The notes: generated from the sequence alone by a model not told the origin. 64,000 nucleotides of DNA from Ihuprevotella massiliensis (GCA_900095835.1 LT608321.1:414373-478372); one strand, 5' to 3'; numbered from the stretch's first letter, positions 45,574 through 55,014 are shown. Translations and numbers: made by a program.

Positions 45574-45740
45574 GCGAAAAGGCTTCACGAGGGGAAAACA
45601 ATTGTTTTCAAAGCAAACCATTCCTAGAGGGGTGCTCCCCCCTCGGATAATCCTAGAGAATCTTAGGACTATTTTTCCACTGCACGACTTATTCAAACGC
45701 GAAAAACTAAGACAACTCCCAAAAGCGTTCTAGAATTATT

Positions 45741-45787
45741 TAGCTCGAACTTTCCACTATCAGCAGCAGAAAGTTCGAGCTATTTTT
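45741..45787 (+). terminator. Isolated hairpin with T tract
   Basis: A perfect 14-bp stem (45741-45754 with 45769-45782), a 14-nt loop, then TTTTTA on the plus strand. No plus-strand gene ends here, so it may end an unrecognised RNA. Confidence 0.6.
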
Positions 45788-45857
45788 ACATCATCCGCAA
45801 CCTTTTATACTCAAAACTAGGAATCAAAGTCTGAAACGTAGGACTTTTTCTTCAGAA

Positions 45858-45962
45858 ACGTCAAAGAAGAATTCAAAAACGTCGGAGATTCTCCCAAAAA
45901 CGTCGGAGATTTTCCCAAAAACGTCGGAGTTTTTTGGATTTTTCTCGGACATTTTCTCACGA
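45858..45962 (+). repeat. 21-bp tandem array, five units
   Basis: Units start at 45858, 45879, 45900, 45921 and about 45942. Units two and three differ at one base (ACGTCGGAGATTCTCCCAAA vs ACGTCGGAGATTTTCCCAAA, each plus one A). The fourth ends in T6, and the fifth is the TTCTCGGACATTTTCTC variant seen at the end of other arrays. Confidence 0.9.
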
Positions 45963-46217
45963 ACTTAGGAGAAAACAGGAATAATCATGGACTTATCTAC
46001 AATTTACCGCTAAATCCCAGTCCATCTTCAGACACTATCCCTGAAATAAATCCCCAAAGTGGGAAAGTCACCTCAAACTAACGAAATTAAAACGCTGTTT
46101 TTCTAGAAATACTTTGCCCAAATACTCCTCGTGCTAAAGAGAGACCCACCAATAAGAGGATGAGGATGCAGACTATCACGATGAGCTCAACTCAATCTTT
46201 AGACCATTATCGTGCAA

Positions 46218-49097
46218 TTATTGATTTTTCTTCTTGGGTGGCTTGCTAAGTTTGTAAGAAATTTGGAGCATAGCATAAGATGGCAGCGAGTTGTACCAGG
46301 TTTCTACGATGCCTTGCGCGTTAATCACCTTCGTCACGTTGCTGAGCCCACCGAAGATGTCGTAACCATCCAAAGCAACGCCTAAACGACCGCGAAGGAA
46401 GGTCTTTTCTAAACGAGCATTCGCCACAAAACGCAGGTCGTTCATACTTGCATCGCTATACCCCTCACGTTGATAGAGCTTGCAGTCTGCATTAAACGCG
46501 AAGCCTGCAGGAAGAGAAATCTGCGCATTCAAGCCATAAGTCACATCAAAACTGTTGATGGTTTGGAAGTTCTTGCGCGCTGATGTGGCATGCCAATAGC
46601 GTGCTCCGATGCTTCCGTCTAGAATCACGCGTTTAATTTTGGCATTAAAACGGAGGTTTTGCTGCACCGCAAAGTTTTGTACCGTGCTTCGTTCCGTCAC
46701 AAAGTCCACACTGTTGCGGAAGTCTGCCTTCGTCTCGCTGGTAAAGAGCGTCTGTCTGTCCTTGTCAAAAGGCCGTTCCCAAAACATTCTAGCCGCAGCA
46801 TGCCAGTTTCCGTCTACATTTCTCGGAGAAAAAGTGCGCACACCAGTGGCAGCATCGTAAGTTTGTCCGTGCGCAACGGCATTGCGTGTGACGTCCCAGT
46901 CCGCACCGATGGCAAATGTCTTGCCTTCCTTCCATTTTGTCCAACTTCTAGACAGAGTAACATGGTGTGTGGTGCTGCGTTGGAGATGAGGATTCCCCTG
47001 ATAAAGATTCAGTGGATCTGCGTTATCCACGTAGTCCAATAGATTTTGCAGGTCGGGATAAGTATAACCTAATTCATACATTACCCGGAACGCATCACCA
47101 CTCCATGCAATGGAGGGTAAAAACACCACAGTGTTGCGATGAGGAGTCGCGTGCAGCGTGTTGCGGTCGTAAGAAAGACGATCGTTTGTCCATTCTAGTT
47201 TAGGATCAATTCTGATGCCATTGCTCGTCTCTTTGTTTATCCAAATAACGCTCCTAATATGAAGTGTACCCGTGAGCGTGTTTCGGCCAGCCATATATGA
47301 GTTGGGCGCATCCAAGGTCTGCAACAATGCCGCAGTTGTGGAAGGCAAGCTTCCGAATGTAGGAGCATTTGCACCTAGTCTGTCCAAGCGGTACAGATTA
47401 CGATCGCCTTTTTGGTAAGCCTCTCTAAGGCTCATCGTTGAATTTATGCTCGCCCAATCAGAGCGATAGTTATAATTGGCACTAAAACTCGCATTGGCTT
47501 TTGTAGAAGGTGCGTCTGTGTAGCGCAGTTGATGCTCGTTCGTGTGTGGCACTTGCGCTGATTGACCATAGTGCAATTGATAGGCGGAAAAAGCAGTACC
47601 AGTTTTGTGTTCAAAGTCTGCATTGAAGTCTAGCGAATAATAGTCTGGTGTGTGTGCTATCTTAGCAAAAGCGTTTGCACTCAGCCTTCCCGACCACGCA
47701 TGCTCGCGACTCTTCTCTTGATTCTGCTGGCGATTTACCAGTAATTTCGCCAATCGTTCACTAGATGTCTGAAACAAACTGTCTAGTGACGCAGCGCGAT
47801 AGGCATCTTTCGGATCGGCTGAAAATTCCGCTCCCTGGTGCAAAGCGTCACTGCGGTGGTGCTGATAGTACAATGCTGCAAAGACATTGAAGAACCCTTC
47901 ATCTCTCTTTCTTTCATAGGCTTGTTCTGTCTGCACCTTGAAGTGACTGCCCTCAGCTTCGCGACGTGCGCGATTGAATGTGCTATTAGGCAGCGTGGGT
48001 TGGAAGGTTTCTGAGGAGGTAATGCTCTGATTGAATGTGTTTTGATGATAAATCTTAGCATGCCCCACATATTTCCACTGGTCCTTATCGCCTTTTATGA
48101 GAAATTCGAAGCCAGCAGTTTGCATCTCGGTGCGACCAGAGGCTGCACCATTGGCGTTCCAATTGCCGGAAGTGCCTGGTTCTCGCGTGTCGTTCGTGTT
48201 GTTGGCATTGCCATATAGGGCTAGGCGCGAGTGGTCGGTGAAACGAAGTCCAAAGGCGCGTCCAAGATATCGGTTGGCTGTGCCATATCCGGCTCCAACA
48301 TTGCCCACCCATCCGATGGAATACTCGCGTTTCAGATTGACATCCACCACAAGAGGGAGGTCTTCTTTACGCTCTTCCTTGCCTTTAGTGATGAAACTCC
48401 ATGGGTGTTCCTTGCGATAGACCTTCACCTTGTTCACCATATAGGCGGGTAAATTTTCCAATGCCACGCGAGGGTCTCCGCGAAAGAAATCTTCGCCATT
48501 GACCAATAGACTGCTCACGTACTGACCATTGACGGTGATTTGTCCATCGCGCAATTGAAATCCAGGGAGCAATTTGATGAGACCATCTAGCATAGAGCCC
48601 TCTGCTAACTGAAAAGCGTCGGCATTGTAAATGAGGGTATCTCCTTTCACAACCATGCGAATTTTGGAAGCATGCACTTCTGCTGCACCTAATTCGACGT
48701 CGCGACGCTTACCAATCTTCTTCAGTAGGATTTCTCCCACTGATCTGCGCTGTTCTCTGCGTCCTAAGTCGCGTTTGTAGAGATTGGCATACTGTGTGAC
48801 GTAGCCTTCCTTCGAGAAACGAAAGATATAATCGGCGCGCAACACGTAGACTCCACGTTCATCCAGCACACCGAAGTTGTATCTGTAATTGCCATATCCA
48901 TACACATTGTCGGTGTTGTGCTGCGAAACAAGGGAGCTATCAGGTCGCAAGATGTCGATTCGCACGCCTTTGAGCATTTCGTGCGTGAAACTGTCCATGA
49001 CTTTGCCATAGATTGCAATACTATCGCGCTGCGATTGAGCATGAACAGATAGTAAGGAAAATAGAAATAATCCGAAAAATAAACGACGGAGATTCAT
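46218..49097 (-). CDS. Outer-membrane barrel protein with N-terminal carboxypeptidase-regulatory-like domain
   Basis: A 959-aa outer-membrane protein. A signal peptide (FFGLFLFSLLSVHAQ) is followed by a CarboxypepD-regulatory-like beta-sandwich (IAIYGKVMDSFTHEMLKGVR, about 25-130). A plug-like domain comes next (GSMLDGLIKLLPGFQLRDGQ, then ITVNGQYVSSLLVNGEDFFR), and then a long barrel ending YAMLQISYKLSKPPKKK. This belongs to the TonB-dependent/OMP_b-brl_3 class of Bacteroidetes proteins without a SusD partner. The ligand is unknown. A TATATTTG box is about 120 nt upstream, and the gene is alone. Confidence 0.82.
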   Translation of the reverse strand: MNLRRLFFGLFLFSLLSVHAQSQRDSIAIYGKVMDSFTHEMLKGVRIDILRPDSSLVSQHNTDNVYGYGNYRYNFGVLDERGVYVLRADYIFRFSKEGYVTQYANLYKRDLGRREQRRSVGEILLKKIGKRRDVELGAAEVHASKIRMVVKGDTLIYNADAFQLAEGSMLDGLIKLLPGFQLRDGQITVNGQYVSSLLVNGEDFFRGDPRVALENLPAYMVNKVKVYRKEHPWSFITKGKEERKEDLPLVVDVNLKREYSIGWVGNVGAGYGTANRYLGRAFGLRFTDHSRLALYGNANNTNDTREPGTSGNWNANGAASGRTEMQTAGFEFLIKGDKDQWKYVGHAKIYHQNTFNQSITSSETFQPTLPNSTFNRARREAEGSHFKVQTEQAYERKRDEGFFNVFAALYYQHHRSDALHQGAEFSADPKDAYRAASLDSLFQTSSERLAKLLVNRQQNQEKSREHAWSGRLSANAFAKIAHTPDYYSLDFNADFEHKTGTAFSAYQLHYGQSAQVPHTNEHQLRYTDAPSTKANASFSANYNYRSDWASINSTMSLREAYQKGDRNLYRLDRLGANAPTFGSLPSTTAALLQTLDAPNSYMAGRNTLTGTLHIRSVIWINKETSNGIRIDPKLEWTNDRLSYDRNTLHATPHRNTVVFLPSIAWSGDAFRVMYELGYTYPDLQNLLDYVDNADPLNLYQGNPHLQRSTTHHVTLSRSWTKWKEGKTFAIGADWDVTRNAVAHGQTYDAATGVRTFSPRNVDGNWHAAARMFWERPFDKDRQTLFTSETKADFRNSVDFVTERSTVQNFAVQQNLRFNAKIKRVILDGSIGARYWHATSARKNFQTINSFDVTYGLNAQISLPAGFAFNADCKLYQREGYSDASMNDLRFVANARLEKTFLRGRLGVALDGYDIFGGLSNVTKVINAQGIVETWYNSLPSYAMLQISYKLSKPPKKKNQ

Positions 49098-49217
49098 GAT
49101 ATAAGAAGAGAGGATTTAGACTAACAGAGTATTATGCACTAAATGTGAGCCTACCTATGAAGCGACTCACCCAAGCACTTGAATAAAGATATAGGAAAGC
49201 GTTCATACTAAGCAGTG

Positions 49218-49225
49218 CAAATATA
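49218..49225 (-). promoter_or_regulatory. Promoter -7 box of the 959-aa barrel gene
   Basis: TATATTTG followed by C on the minus strand; a CAAA (TTTG) lies 16 nt upstream. The leader is about 115 nt. Confidence 0.5.
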
Positions 49226-49724
49226 ACATCATCGAACTAAACAAACAATAATTTGAGCTGAATTTTCCCCCAAAACATATAATCCGAGCATAAATCGTCA
49301 TTTTCTCTCTATATATGCTTTACCAAGAACTTGTTTCCTACGACATTTCGCAAGAAATAAATAAACGCCCAGCAACAACACCAAAAAAAATAACGCAAAT
49401 CATCTTTGAAAAGTTTATGCCCAAGGGAATATAACCATATTATAAAGGCAAAATAAGTATATTATTAAGGGGATAAAACTTTAATATAGTAGGAGTAAGC
49501 AATATCGTCTCCAAACATAACTAACATAATTAATGACTTATGACCATCCACAACACTGAGTAAACTCACTACAATTATAATATACGCATGCGTCAAGGAG
49601 CAAAGGCTAGAATCATCCACTATCAACAACCACAAAAACAGCAAGTGCAAGCACCAAAAACATATAGAAAAGCACCTCATATACCAGAAAATCACCACTA
49701 TCAACTAAAAATATGATTGAAACA

Positions 49725-49756
49725 TTTGGAAGTCTGAGAAGAATGTCGTAAATTTG
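49725..49756 (+). promoter_or_regulatory. Promoter of the rpmB-rpmG operon
   Basis: TTTG (49725-49728), exactly 20 nt, TAAATTTG (49749-49756), followed by C. The leader is about 45 nt. Confidence 0.8.
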
Positions 49757-49808
49757 CAACTCGATTGGGAATAACTACTACAACAGCAACAGAAAATTAC
49801 AGATAGCA

Positions 49809-50069
49809 ATGTCTAAGATTTGTCAAATTACCGGTAAGAAAGCCATGGTGGGCAACAACGTTTCGCACTCGAAGCGTCGCACCAAGCGTACTTTCGACGC
49901 AAACTTGTTCACCAAGAAGTTCTACTATGTAGAACAAGATTGCTGGATCCAGCTCAAGATTTCCGCAGCTGGTCTCCGCTTCATCAATAAGGTTGGTCTC
50001 GACCAAGCACTCGAGAGCGCAGCTCAAAAGGGCTACCTCAACTGGAAAGATATTAAAGTAATCGGCTAA
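49809..50069 (+). CDS. rpmB: Large ribosomal subunit protein bL28
   Basis: An 86-aa basic protein: [20 protein letters not shown] and [11 protein letters not shown] are the L28 signature, and [16 protein letters not shown] closes it. First gene of an operon with rpmG and the DUF4295 gene, a Bacteroidetes-typical arrangement. Confidence 0.96.
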   Translation: MSKICQITGKKAMVGNNVSHSKRRTKRTFDANLFTKKFYYVEQDCWIQLKISAAGLRFINKVGLDQALESAAQKGYLNWKDIKVIG

Positions 50070-50083
50070 TCCACATCACACTC

Positions 50084-50272
50084 ATGGCAAAGAAAGCTAA
50101 AGGTAATCGCGTTCAAGTAATCCTTGAATGCACCGAACATAAGGAAAGCGGTCTGCCCGGAACAAGCCGCTACATCACCACCAAGAATCGTAAGAATACC
50201 CCCGAGCGTTTGGAGTTGAAGAAGTACAACCCCATCCTCAAGCGCATGACGGTTCACAAGGAAATCAAATAA
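50084..50272 (+). CDS. rpmG: Large ribosomal subunit protein bL33
   Basis: A 62-aa protein with the L33 core ([36 protein letters not shown]). It has none of the paired zinc CxxC motifs; only one cysteine (ECTEH) is present, so it is the zinc-independent form. It starts 14 nt after rpmB. Confidence 0.95.
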   Translation: MAKKAKGNRVQVILECTEHKESGLPGTSRYITTKNRKNTPERLELKKYNPILKRMTVHKEIK

Positions 50273-50307
50273 TCCAAGTAATCACCCTTTCTCGCACATA
50301 ATCAACT

Positions 50308-50466
50308 ATGGCAAAAAAGACCGTCGCTTCGTTCCAAGCTGGTAAAACAGACGGACGTTCGTACACAAAAGTCATCAAGATGGAAAAGAGCCCTAAGACT
50401 GGCGCTTACATCTTTAATGAGCAAATGGTTCGCAACGAGGATGTAGACGCATTCTTCAAGAACTAA
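50308..50466 (+). CDS. DUF4295-family small protein
   Basis: A 52-aa basic protein (MAKKTVASFQAGKTDGRSYT start, VRNEDVDAFFKN end). It matches the DUF4295 family, short proteins found right after rpmB-rpmG in Bacteroidetes and presumed to be ribosome-associated. It is the last gene of the operon, 35 nt after rpmG, and is followed by a terminator. Confidence 0.85.
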   Translation: MAKKTVASFQAGKTDGRSYTKVIKMEKSPKTGAYIFNEQMVRNEDVDAFFKN

Positions 50467-50517
50467 TCTATCGAAACTCTCCCTACTAGCTCTATCATGA
50501 CTAGTAGAACACCACAT

Positions 50518-50548
50518 AGCTCTCGCAAGTTTTTGCGAGAGCTTTTTT
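50518..50548 (+). terminator. Rho-independent terminator after the DUF4295 gene
   Basis: An 11-bp stem (50518-50528 with 50533-50543), a 4-nt loop and a T tract. It separates the ribosomal operon from ftsY. Confidence 0.9.
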
Positions 50549-50653
50549 GTCTGAACAAGATTCTCATGCAAATATGCATCTTTTCTACGTATGTTTGCCT
50601 GAATAGACTGCAACTTTCAAAGATTCAAGACCCTTCATTTCAAGATTTTGTCG

Positions 50654-50661
50654 TATTTTTG
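50654..50661 (+). promoter_or_regulatory. ftsY promoter -7 box
   Basis: TATTTTTG followed by C matches TAnnTTTG. Only 10 and 16 nt separate it from the candidate ATGs at 50672 and 50678, so the leader would be about 4-10 nt. Confidence 0.55.
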
Positions 50662-50677
50662 CACAAACTCTATGCTT

Positions 50678-51649
50678 ATGGGATTTTTCAGCTTCTTCTC
50701 GAAAAAGGAAAAAAAGGAGACACTTGATAATGGTCTTCAGAACACTAAGACCAGCGTATTCTCAAAGATTGCCCACGCAGTTGCGGGGAAATCAAAAGTA
50801 GATGATGATGTGCTCGACAATCTCGAGGACATCCTCATCACTAGTGACGTAGGTGTCGACACAACTTTGGACATCATTCATCGCATTGAAGAGCGTGTAG
50901 CACGCGACAAGTATGTAAGTACCAGCGAACTCAATGTAATTCTCAAAGAGGAAATCACGCAACTCCTTGCTACAGATGGCAACGATGTGAGTGAAGAAAA
51001 CCAAGGTTTTGAGATTCCATCCTCAGACACCCCCTACGTTATCCTCGTGGTGGGTGTAAATGGTGTGGGAAAAACCACGACTATAGCCAAATTGGCTTAC
51101 CAATTCAAGGAAGAAGGCAAAAAGGTGGTGCTTGGTGCAGCCGATACCTTCCGTGCAGCCGCAGTGGAACAACTGAGCATTTGGGGCGAACGAACAGGTG
51201 TGCCCGTTGTAAAACAGAAGATGGGCGCTGACCCTGCTTCTGTGGCTTACGACACCTTGGCGCATGCCAAGTCCATTGGTGCTGACGTTGTAATCATCGA
51301 CACAGCAGGTCGCTTACACAATAAGATTGGTTTGATGAATGAGCTCACCAAAATCAAGAAGGTGATGCAAAAGATTGACGTCAACGCTCCCCAAGAAGTA
51401 CTCTTGGTTCTCGATGGAAGTACTGGTCAAAATGCTTTTGAACAAGCCAAACAGTTTGTCAAAGCTACAGAAGTGACAGCACTCGCCATCACAAAACTTG
51501 ATGGTACAGCCAAAGGTGGCGTGGTCATCGGTATCTCCCATCAGATGCAAGTTCCCGTTAAATACATTGGTCTAGGTGAAAAAATGACAGATTTGCAGCC
51601 TTTCAATGCACGTGAATTTGTAGACTCTCTTTTCTCCAACGAGAAATAA
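50678..51649 (+). CDS. ftsY: Signal recognition particle receptor FtsY
   Basis: A 323-aa SRP-type GTPase that docks the SRP-ribosome complex at the membrane. The A domain is almost absent: the protein starts MGFFSFFSKKEKKETLDNG, a short amphipathic membrane-binding tip. The N domain follows (about 15-110), then the G domain: GVNGVGKTTTIAKLAY (G1), DTFRAAAVEQL, DTAGRLH (G3) and TKLDGTAKGG (G4). The ATG at 50672, two codons upstream, is equally possible. The long stretch upstream to 50648 overlaps the -7 box and is not preferred. rimO follows 60 nt later. Confidence 0.95.
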   Translation: MGFFSFFSKKEKKETLDNGLQNTKTSVFSKIAHAVAGKSKVDDDVLDNLEDILITSDVGVDTTLDIIHRIEERVARDKYVSTSELNVILKEEITQLLATDGNDVSEENQGFEIPSSDTPYVILVVGVNGVGKTTTIAKLAYQFKEEGKKVVLGAADTFRAAAVEQLSIWGERTGVPVVKQKMGADPASVAYDTLAHAKSIGADVVIIDTAGRLHNKIGLMNELTKIKKVMQKIDVNAPQEVLLVLDGSTGQNAFEQAKQFVKATEVTALAITKLDGTAKGGVVIGISHQMQVPVKYIGLGEKMTDLQPFNAREFVDSLFSNEK

Positions 51650-51709
51650 CATACTTTGCAGCACGATAGTGCCCTACCCTCCTCCAACACAACGACATAG
51701 ACAGACATA

Positions 51710-53020
51710 ATGAAGCATACCATTGACGTAATCACCATGGGATGTTCTAAGAATCTTGTAGATTCAGAGAACCTCCTCCGCCAATTTGCCGCCATAGGCT
51801 GCGACTTTCATCACAATCCAGAAGAACTGCATGGCGATATTGCTGTGATAAATACTTGTGGATTCATCGGTGATGCCAAGGAAGAGAGCGTAAATCAGAT
51901 CTTGAACTTGGTGGAGCACAAAACTGCAGGTCAACTGAAAGAAATTTACGTCATGGGCTGTCTTTCTGAGCGATACCGCGAAGAACTCAAAGCTGAAATC
52001 CCAGAAGTTGACCGATTTTATGGCAAGTTTGACTGGAAAGATATTATAAAAGATCTCACCTCTACCGACAGTCTTGCTGCTATGGCTTGCAACGCTCTGA
52101 GCGCTCGTGTGCTAACCACCCCCAAACACTACGCATACCTCAAGATTTCGGAAGGATGTAATCGTACCTGCGCCTATTGTGCTATTCCACTTATTACCGG
52201 AAAGCACCAGAGTCGCACCATAGAAGACATCGTTAATGAGGTAGAGGACCTCGTGAAGATTGGTGTGCATGAATTTCAAATCATTGCACAAGAACTCACT
52301 TTCTACGGCATAGATCTATACGGACGTCAATGTCTTCCAGAACTCATTGAGCGCATAGCACAAACACCTGGTGTGGAATGGATTCGCCTACACTACGCTT
52401 ATCCTACTAAATTCCCAATGGAATTGCTTCGAGTAATCCGAGAAAACAAGAATGTATGCAGCTATCTCGACATTGCTCTCCAGCATATCTCCGACCACAT
52501 GCTCACGCGTATGCGTCGCCATATCACCAAACAGGAAACTCTAGAACTCCTAGCTGCTTTCAGAAAGGAGGTACCTGGCATCACGATTCGCACCACACTC
52601 ATGGTTGGATTTCCAGGAGAAACAGAAGAAGACTTTGAAGAACTCATGGAGTTTGTGCGCATAGCTCGCTTCGATCGCATGGGTGCCTTTGCCTATAGTG
52701 AAGAAGAAGGCACATTCGCAGGCGAAAACTACGAAGATGACGTTCCAGCTGAAGTTAAACAAGACCGACTAGATCGTCTGATGCAACTACAAGAACAGAT
52801 TTCTGCTGAACTTTCTGCAGAGAAAGTAGGAAAAGAGTTCCGCATCATTATCGACCGAGAAGAAGAAGGCTACTACATCGGTCGTACAGAATTTGACTCT
52901 CCAGAAGTGGACTGCGAAGTTTTGGTGTCTAGCTCCGACTACCAACTTGAAATCGGGCAGTTCTACGAAGCACGAATCACAGCGGCAGAAGAATTTGACC
53001 TTTACGCTGACATCGTGTAG
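51710..53020 (+). CDS. rimO: Ribosomal protein uS12 methylthiotransferase
   Basis: A 436-aa radical-SAM methylthiotransferase that adds a methylthio group to Asp88 of S12. The N-terminal UPF0004 domain has its three cysteines (TMGCSKNLVDSE, INTCGFIGDA, VMGCLSERY). The radical-SAM CNRTCAYCAIP holds the CxxxCxxC motif, and a C-terminal TRAM domain follows (FRIIIDREEEGYYIGRTEFD). All cluster cysteines are present. It follows ftsY on the same strand, as often seen in Bacteroidetes. Confidence 0.95.
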   Translation: MKHTIDVITMGCSKNLVDSENLLRQFAAIGCDFHHNPEELHGDIAVINTCGFIGDAKEESVNQILNLVEHKTAGQLKEIYVMGCLSERYREELKAEIPEVDRFYGKFDWKDIIKDLTSTDSLAAMACNALSARVLTTPKHYAYLKISEGCNRTCAYCAIPLITGKHQSRTIEDIVNEVEDLVKIGVHEFQIIAQELTFYGIDLYGRQCLPELIERIAQTPGVEWIRLHYAYPTKFPMELLRVIRENKNVCSYLDIALQHISDHMLTRMRRHITKQETLELLAAFRKEVPGITIRTTLMVGFPGETEEDFEELMEFVRIARFDRMGAFAYSEEEGTFAGENYEDDVPAEVKQDRLDRLMQLQEQISAELSAEKVGKEFRIIIDREEEGYYIGRTEFDSPEVDCEVLVSSSDYQLEIGQFYEARITAAEEFDLYADIV

Positions 53021-53055
53021 CCGCACATCTTTCACCCCCAATAAGTACCCTATCA

Positions 53056-53331
53056 ATGAATAACAAAGAGTTTATCAATGCATTGGCAACGCGTCTGCAG
53101 GAAAATCCCAAGACTGTAAAGCAGCACGTCGAGGCCCTGGTAGACGCCTTGGCGAATATGCTCGACGAAGGAGCGACCCTCAACGTGCAAGGCTTTGGCA
53201 CTTATGAGGTGAAGAAGAAGAAAGAGCGCATTATTGTGCACCCCATCACCAAGCAACGCCAACTAGTTCCCCCAAAACTGGTTATAGCATTCAAGCCCAG
53301 TCCCACGCTCAAAGACAAAGTAAACGCGTAA
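53056..53331 (+). CDS. HU-family DNA-binding protein
   Basis: A 91-aa HU/IHF-fold protein: dimerisation helices (KEFINALATRLQENPKTVKQ), the VQGFGTYEVKKKK turn, and the beta-arm with a PPKLVIAFKPSPTLKD C-terminus. It binds and bends DNA as a dimer. It ends 5 nt before a second HU-domain gene; the two probably arose by duplication and may form heterodimers. Confidence 0.9.
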   Translation: MNNKEFINALATRLQENPKTVKQHVEALVDALANMLDEGATLNVQGFGTYEVKKKKERIIVHPITKQRQLVPPKLVIAFKPSPTLKDKVNA

Positions 53332-53336
53332 TCTCC

Positions 53337-54956
53337 ATGGAAAAGAAATTTCAACCGCAAGATCTCGCTGCTCTACTAGCTCATCAACAAGGCATCTCCA
53401 CAGAAGAAGCCTTGAACTTTGTGCGTGCCTTCTTCGAACTCACCGAGGAGGCCTTAGTAAATGATAGCCTTGTCAAAGTTACGGGATTTGGCACCACAAA
53501 ACTTGTGGTTGTCAATGAGAGAGAAAGCGTCAATATCCACACTGGCGAGCGTTTTCAAATCGGCAAGCATACAAAAATCACGTTTACTCCCGACAATACT
53601 CTGCGTGATTTAGTAAATAGTCCCTTTGCTTTGCTCACCACCACCACACTTTACAACGAAACACCTGAAGAAGAACTAGATTCCGTACCCGTTGCAACAG
53701 AGGAATACGGCGAAGAGGAGGCTACAGAAGTGCCCTCCCATGAAACTGTGGTCAGTGAAGTTGCTGAGAGCTTTGTATCTCCAGAGGAAGAAATTCTGAC
53801 GGAAGAAGATGAGGCTACGACGGAAGAAGATCGTGTTCCGATGAATGACACGCCATCTACGGAGGTTGCAGAGGATACCCAAGAAACAACTACAGCTACT
53901 CTGCCTGTGGCGCCAAATGATGAGCGAGGAATCCAAACTGCAGCAGAAGAACTTTCTCCGGATCAGCCAGAAATATATCCTACTTCTAGCACTGCTATGA
54001 CGATTCCTGCTGATGTTGCAGAAGAAACTGCTGACATCCCAAACTCATCCTCAGCAGCTGGCTATACGAGTACAGAAGAAAGCCACGCTTCTGACGAAGT
54101 ACCTGAAGTATCTCTCGAGGAAGCGCCAGAAATCGTCATTGCCGAAGCGCCAATTGCAGTTGAAGAACCTGCAGAAGAAATCGCAGAAGTTAGTACAGAT
54201 TTGACAAGTCAAGAAACGCCTGCCGCTCCTCCTCCCGCATCAATAGAAGGGACACTGCAGAATGTAACAAACCTCCAAGGAGAGATTCACGTAAAAACAG
54301 AAGAAATAGGAAATAAAGTGCATCACCACCGCACGCGCTTCAACATCCTTCTCTTCGCTTTTGTCCTCCTATTATTGGTTCTCACTTATTTTGCAGGCTA
54401 TTATCATTGGCTCTGTCCCAACTGCCCACAGATGCACACTGTGATGTCGACTCCAGCAGTTGTTACTAACCACAACACTGACGCGAATGCTACGCTGCAA
54501 ACTTCTTCGCCCAAGCTGGACCCTCCAGTGACCTCTGGTGAAAATCAAGCCTCTTCTTCTACCGCATCCAAGGATTCGGCAAACATGACTGTTGCACCTA
54601 CAAATACTACAGCTGAAACAACAGCAACGACCTCCGCTCCCACTCCTACCGTTGCGGAAAAGCCTCAGGAAACTCGACGCATCGTGCTGAAAGGAAACCA
54701 GTTGACCGCTCAAGAAAAGGAAGGCCTTCGCACTAAGTCAAGAGATTTCCAACAGATGCCACATGGTAAATCCATGATTGTAGGCACCTACATGACGCAT
54801 GTAGTCAAAGCAGGCGAAAGTTTGCCACGCTTATCAAAGCTCTATTATGGTAGTCCTAACTATGCCAACTATATAATCTTGCACAATCATATTGATCGTC
54901 CTGACCTTATCAAAATAGGTCAGCGCATCAAAATCCCACAATTGATGCAAGAATAG
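53337..54956 (+). CDS. HU domain - transmembrane - LysM fusion protein
   Basis: A 539-aa protein of unusual architecture. An HU fold lies at about residues 1-95 (LAALLAHQQGISTEEALNFV; KVTGFGTTKLVVVNERESVN; FTPDNTLRDLVNSP). A long acidic, low-complexity stretch (about 105-325) follows, rich in Glu, Pro, Thr and Ala. One transmembrane helix lies near 336-356 (ILLFAFVLLLLVLTYFAGYY). A Ser/Thr-rich linker and a C-terminal LysM domain (about 487-536, THVVKAGESLPRLSKLYYGS ... IKIGQRIKIP) complete it. The topology places HU in the cytoplasm and LysM in the periplasm. A nucleoid-to-cell-wall tether is an inference from domain order. It is 5 nt downstream of a stand-alone HU gene. Confidence 0.85.
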   Translation: MEKKFQPQDLAALLAHQQGISTEEALNFVRAFFELTEEALVNDSLVKVTGFGTTKLVVVNERESVNIHTGERFQIGKHTKITFTPDNTLRDLVNSPFALLTTTTLYNETPEEELDSVPVATEEYGEEEATEVPSHETVVSEVAESFVSPEEEILTEEDEATTEEDRVPMNDTPSTEVAEDTQETTTATLPVAPNDERGIQTAAEELSPDQPEIYPTSSTAMTIPADVAEETADIPNSSSAAGYTSTEESHASDEVPEVSLEEAPEIVIAEAPIAVEEPAEEIAEVSTDLTSQETPAAPPPASIEGTLQNVTNLQGEIHVKTEEIGNKVHHHRTRFNILLFAFVLLLLVLTYFAGYYHWLCPNCPQMHTVMSTPAVVTNHNTDANATLQTSSPKLDPPVTSGENQASSSTASKDSANMTVAPTNTTAETTATTSAPTPTVAEKPQETRRIVLKGNQLTAQEKEGLRTKSRDFQQMPHGKSMIVGTYMTHVVKAGESLPRLSKLYYGSPNYANYIILHNHIDRPDLIKIGQRIKIPQLMQE

Positions 54957-55014
54957 ACAGAGTAGAAGCTTGACGCAAACAAGCGCCACACTGCTTTTCA
55001 TCCAGTTATAGCAT

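Larger units (their letters stand above)
45521..46217. other. 697-base gene-free region between rlmD and the TonB-type barrel gene
   Basis: It contains the rlmD promoter, an isolated strong hairpin (45741-45782), and the best-preserved 21-bp array (45858-45962). No ORF of note. No clear terminator for the 959-aa gene that ends at 46218. Confidence 0.5.
49098..49808. other. 711-base AT-rich intergenic region upstream of rpmB
   Basis: It holds two divergent promoters (49218-49225 minus, 49725-49756 plus). An open frame of 79 codons on the minus strand (49465-49704) is hydrophobic but of biased composition and not convincing. I see no repeat of the 21-bp type and no RNA gene. Confidence 0.5.

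Noticed and set aside
45858-45962. CRISPR array
   Set aside because: Units are directly adjacent with no unique spacers, the period is only 21 bases, and no cas gene is in the window.
49465-49704. 79-codon hydrophobic minus-strand frame upstream of rpmB
   Set aside because: Biased composition in AT-rich DNA, no promoter, and no resemblance to known small membrane proteins.
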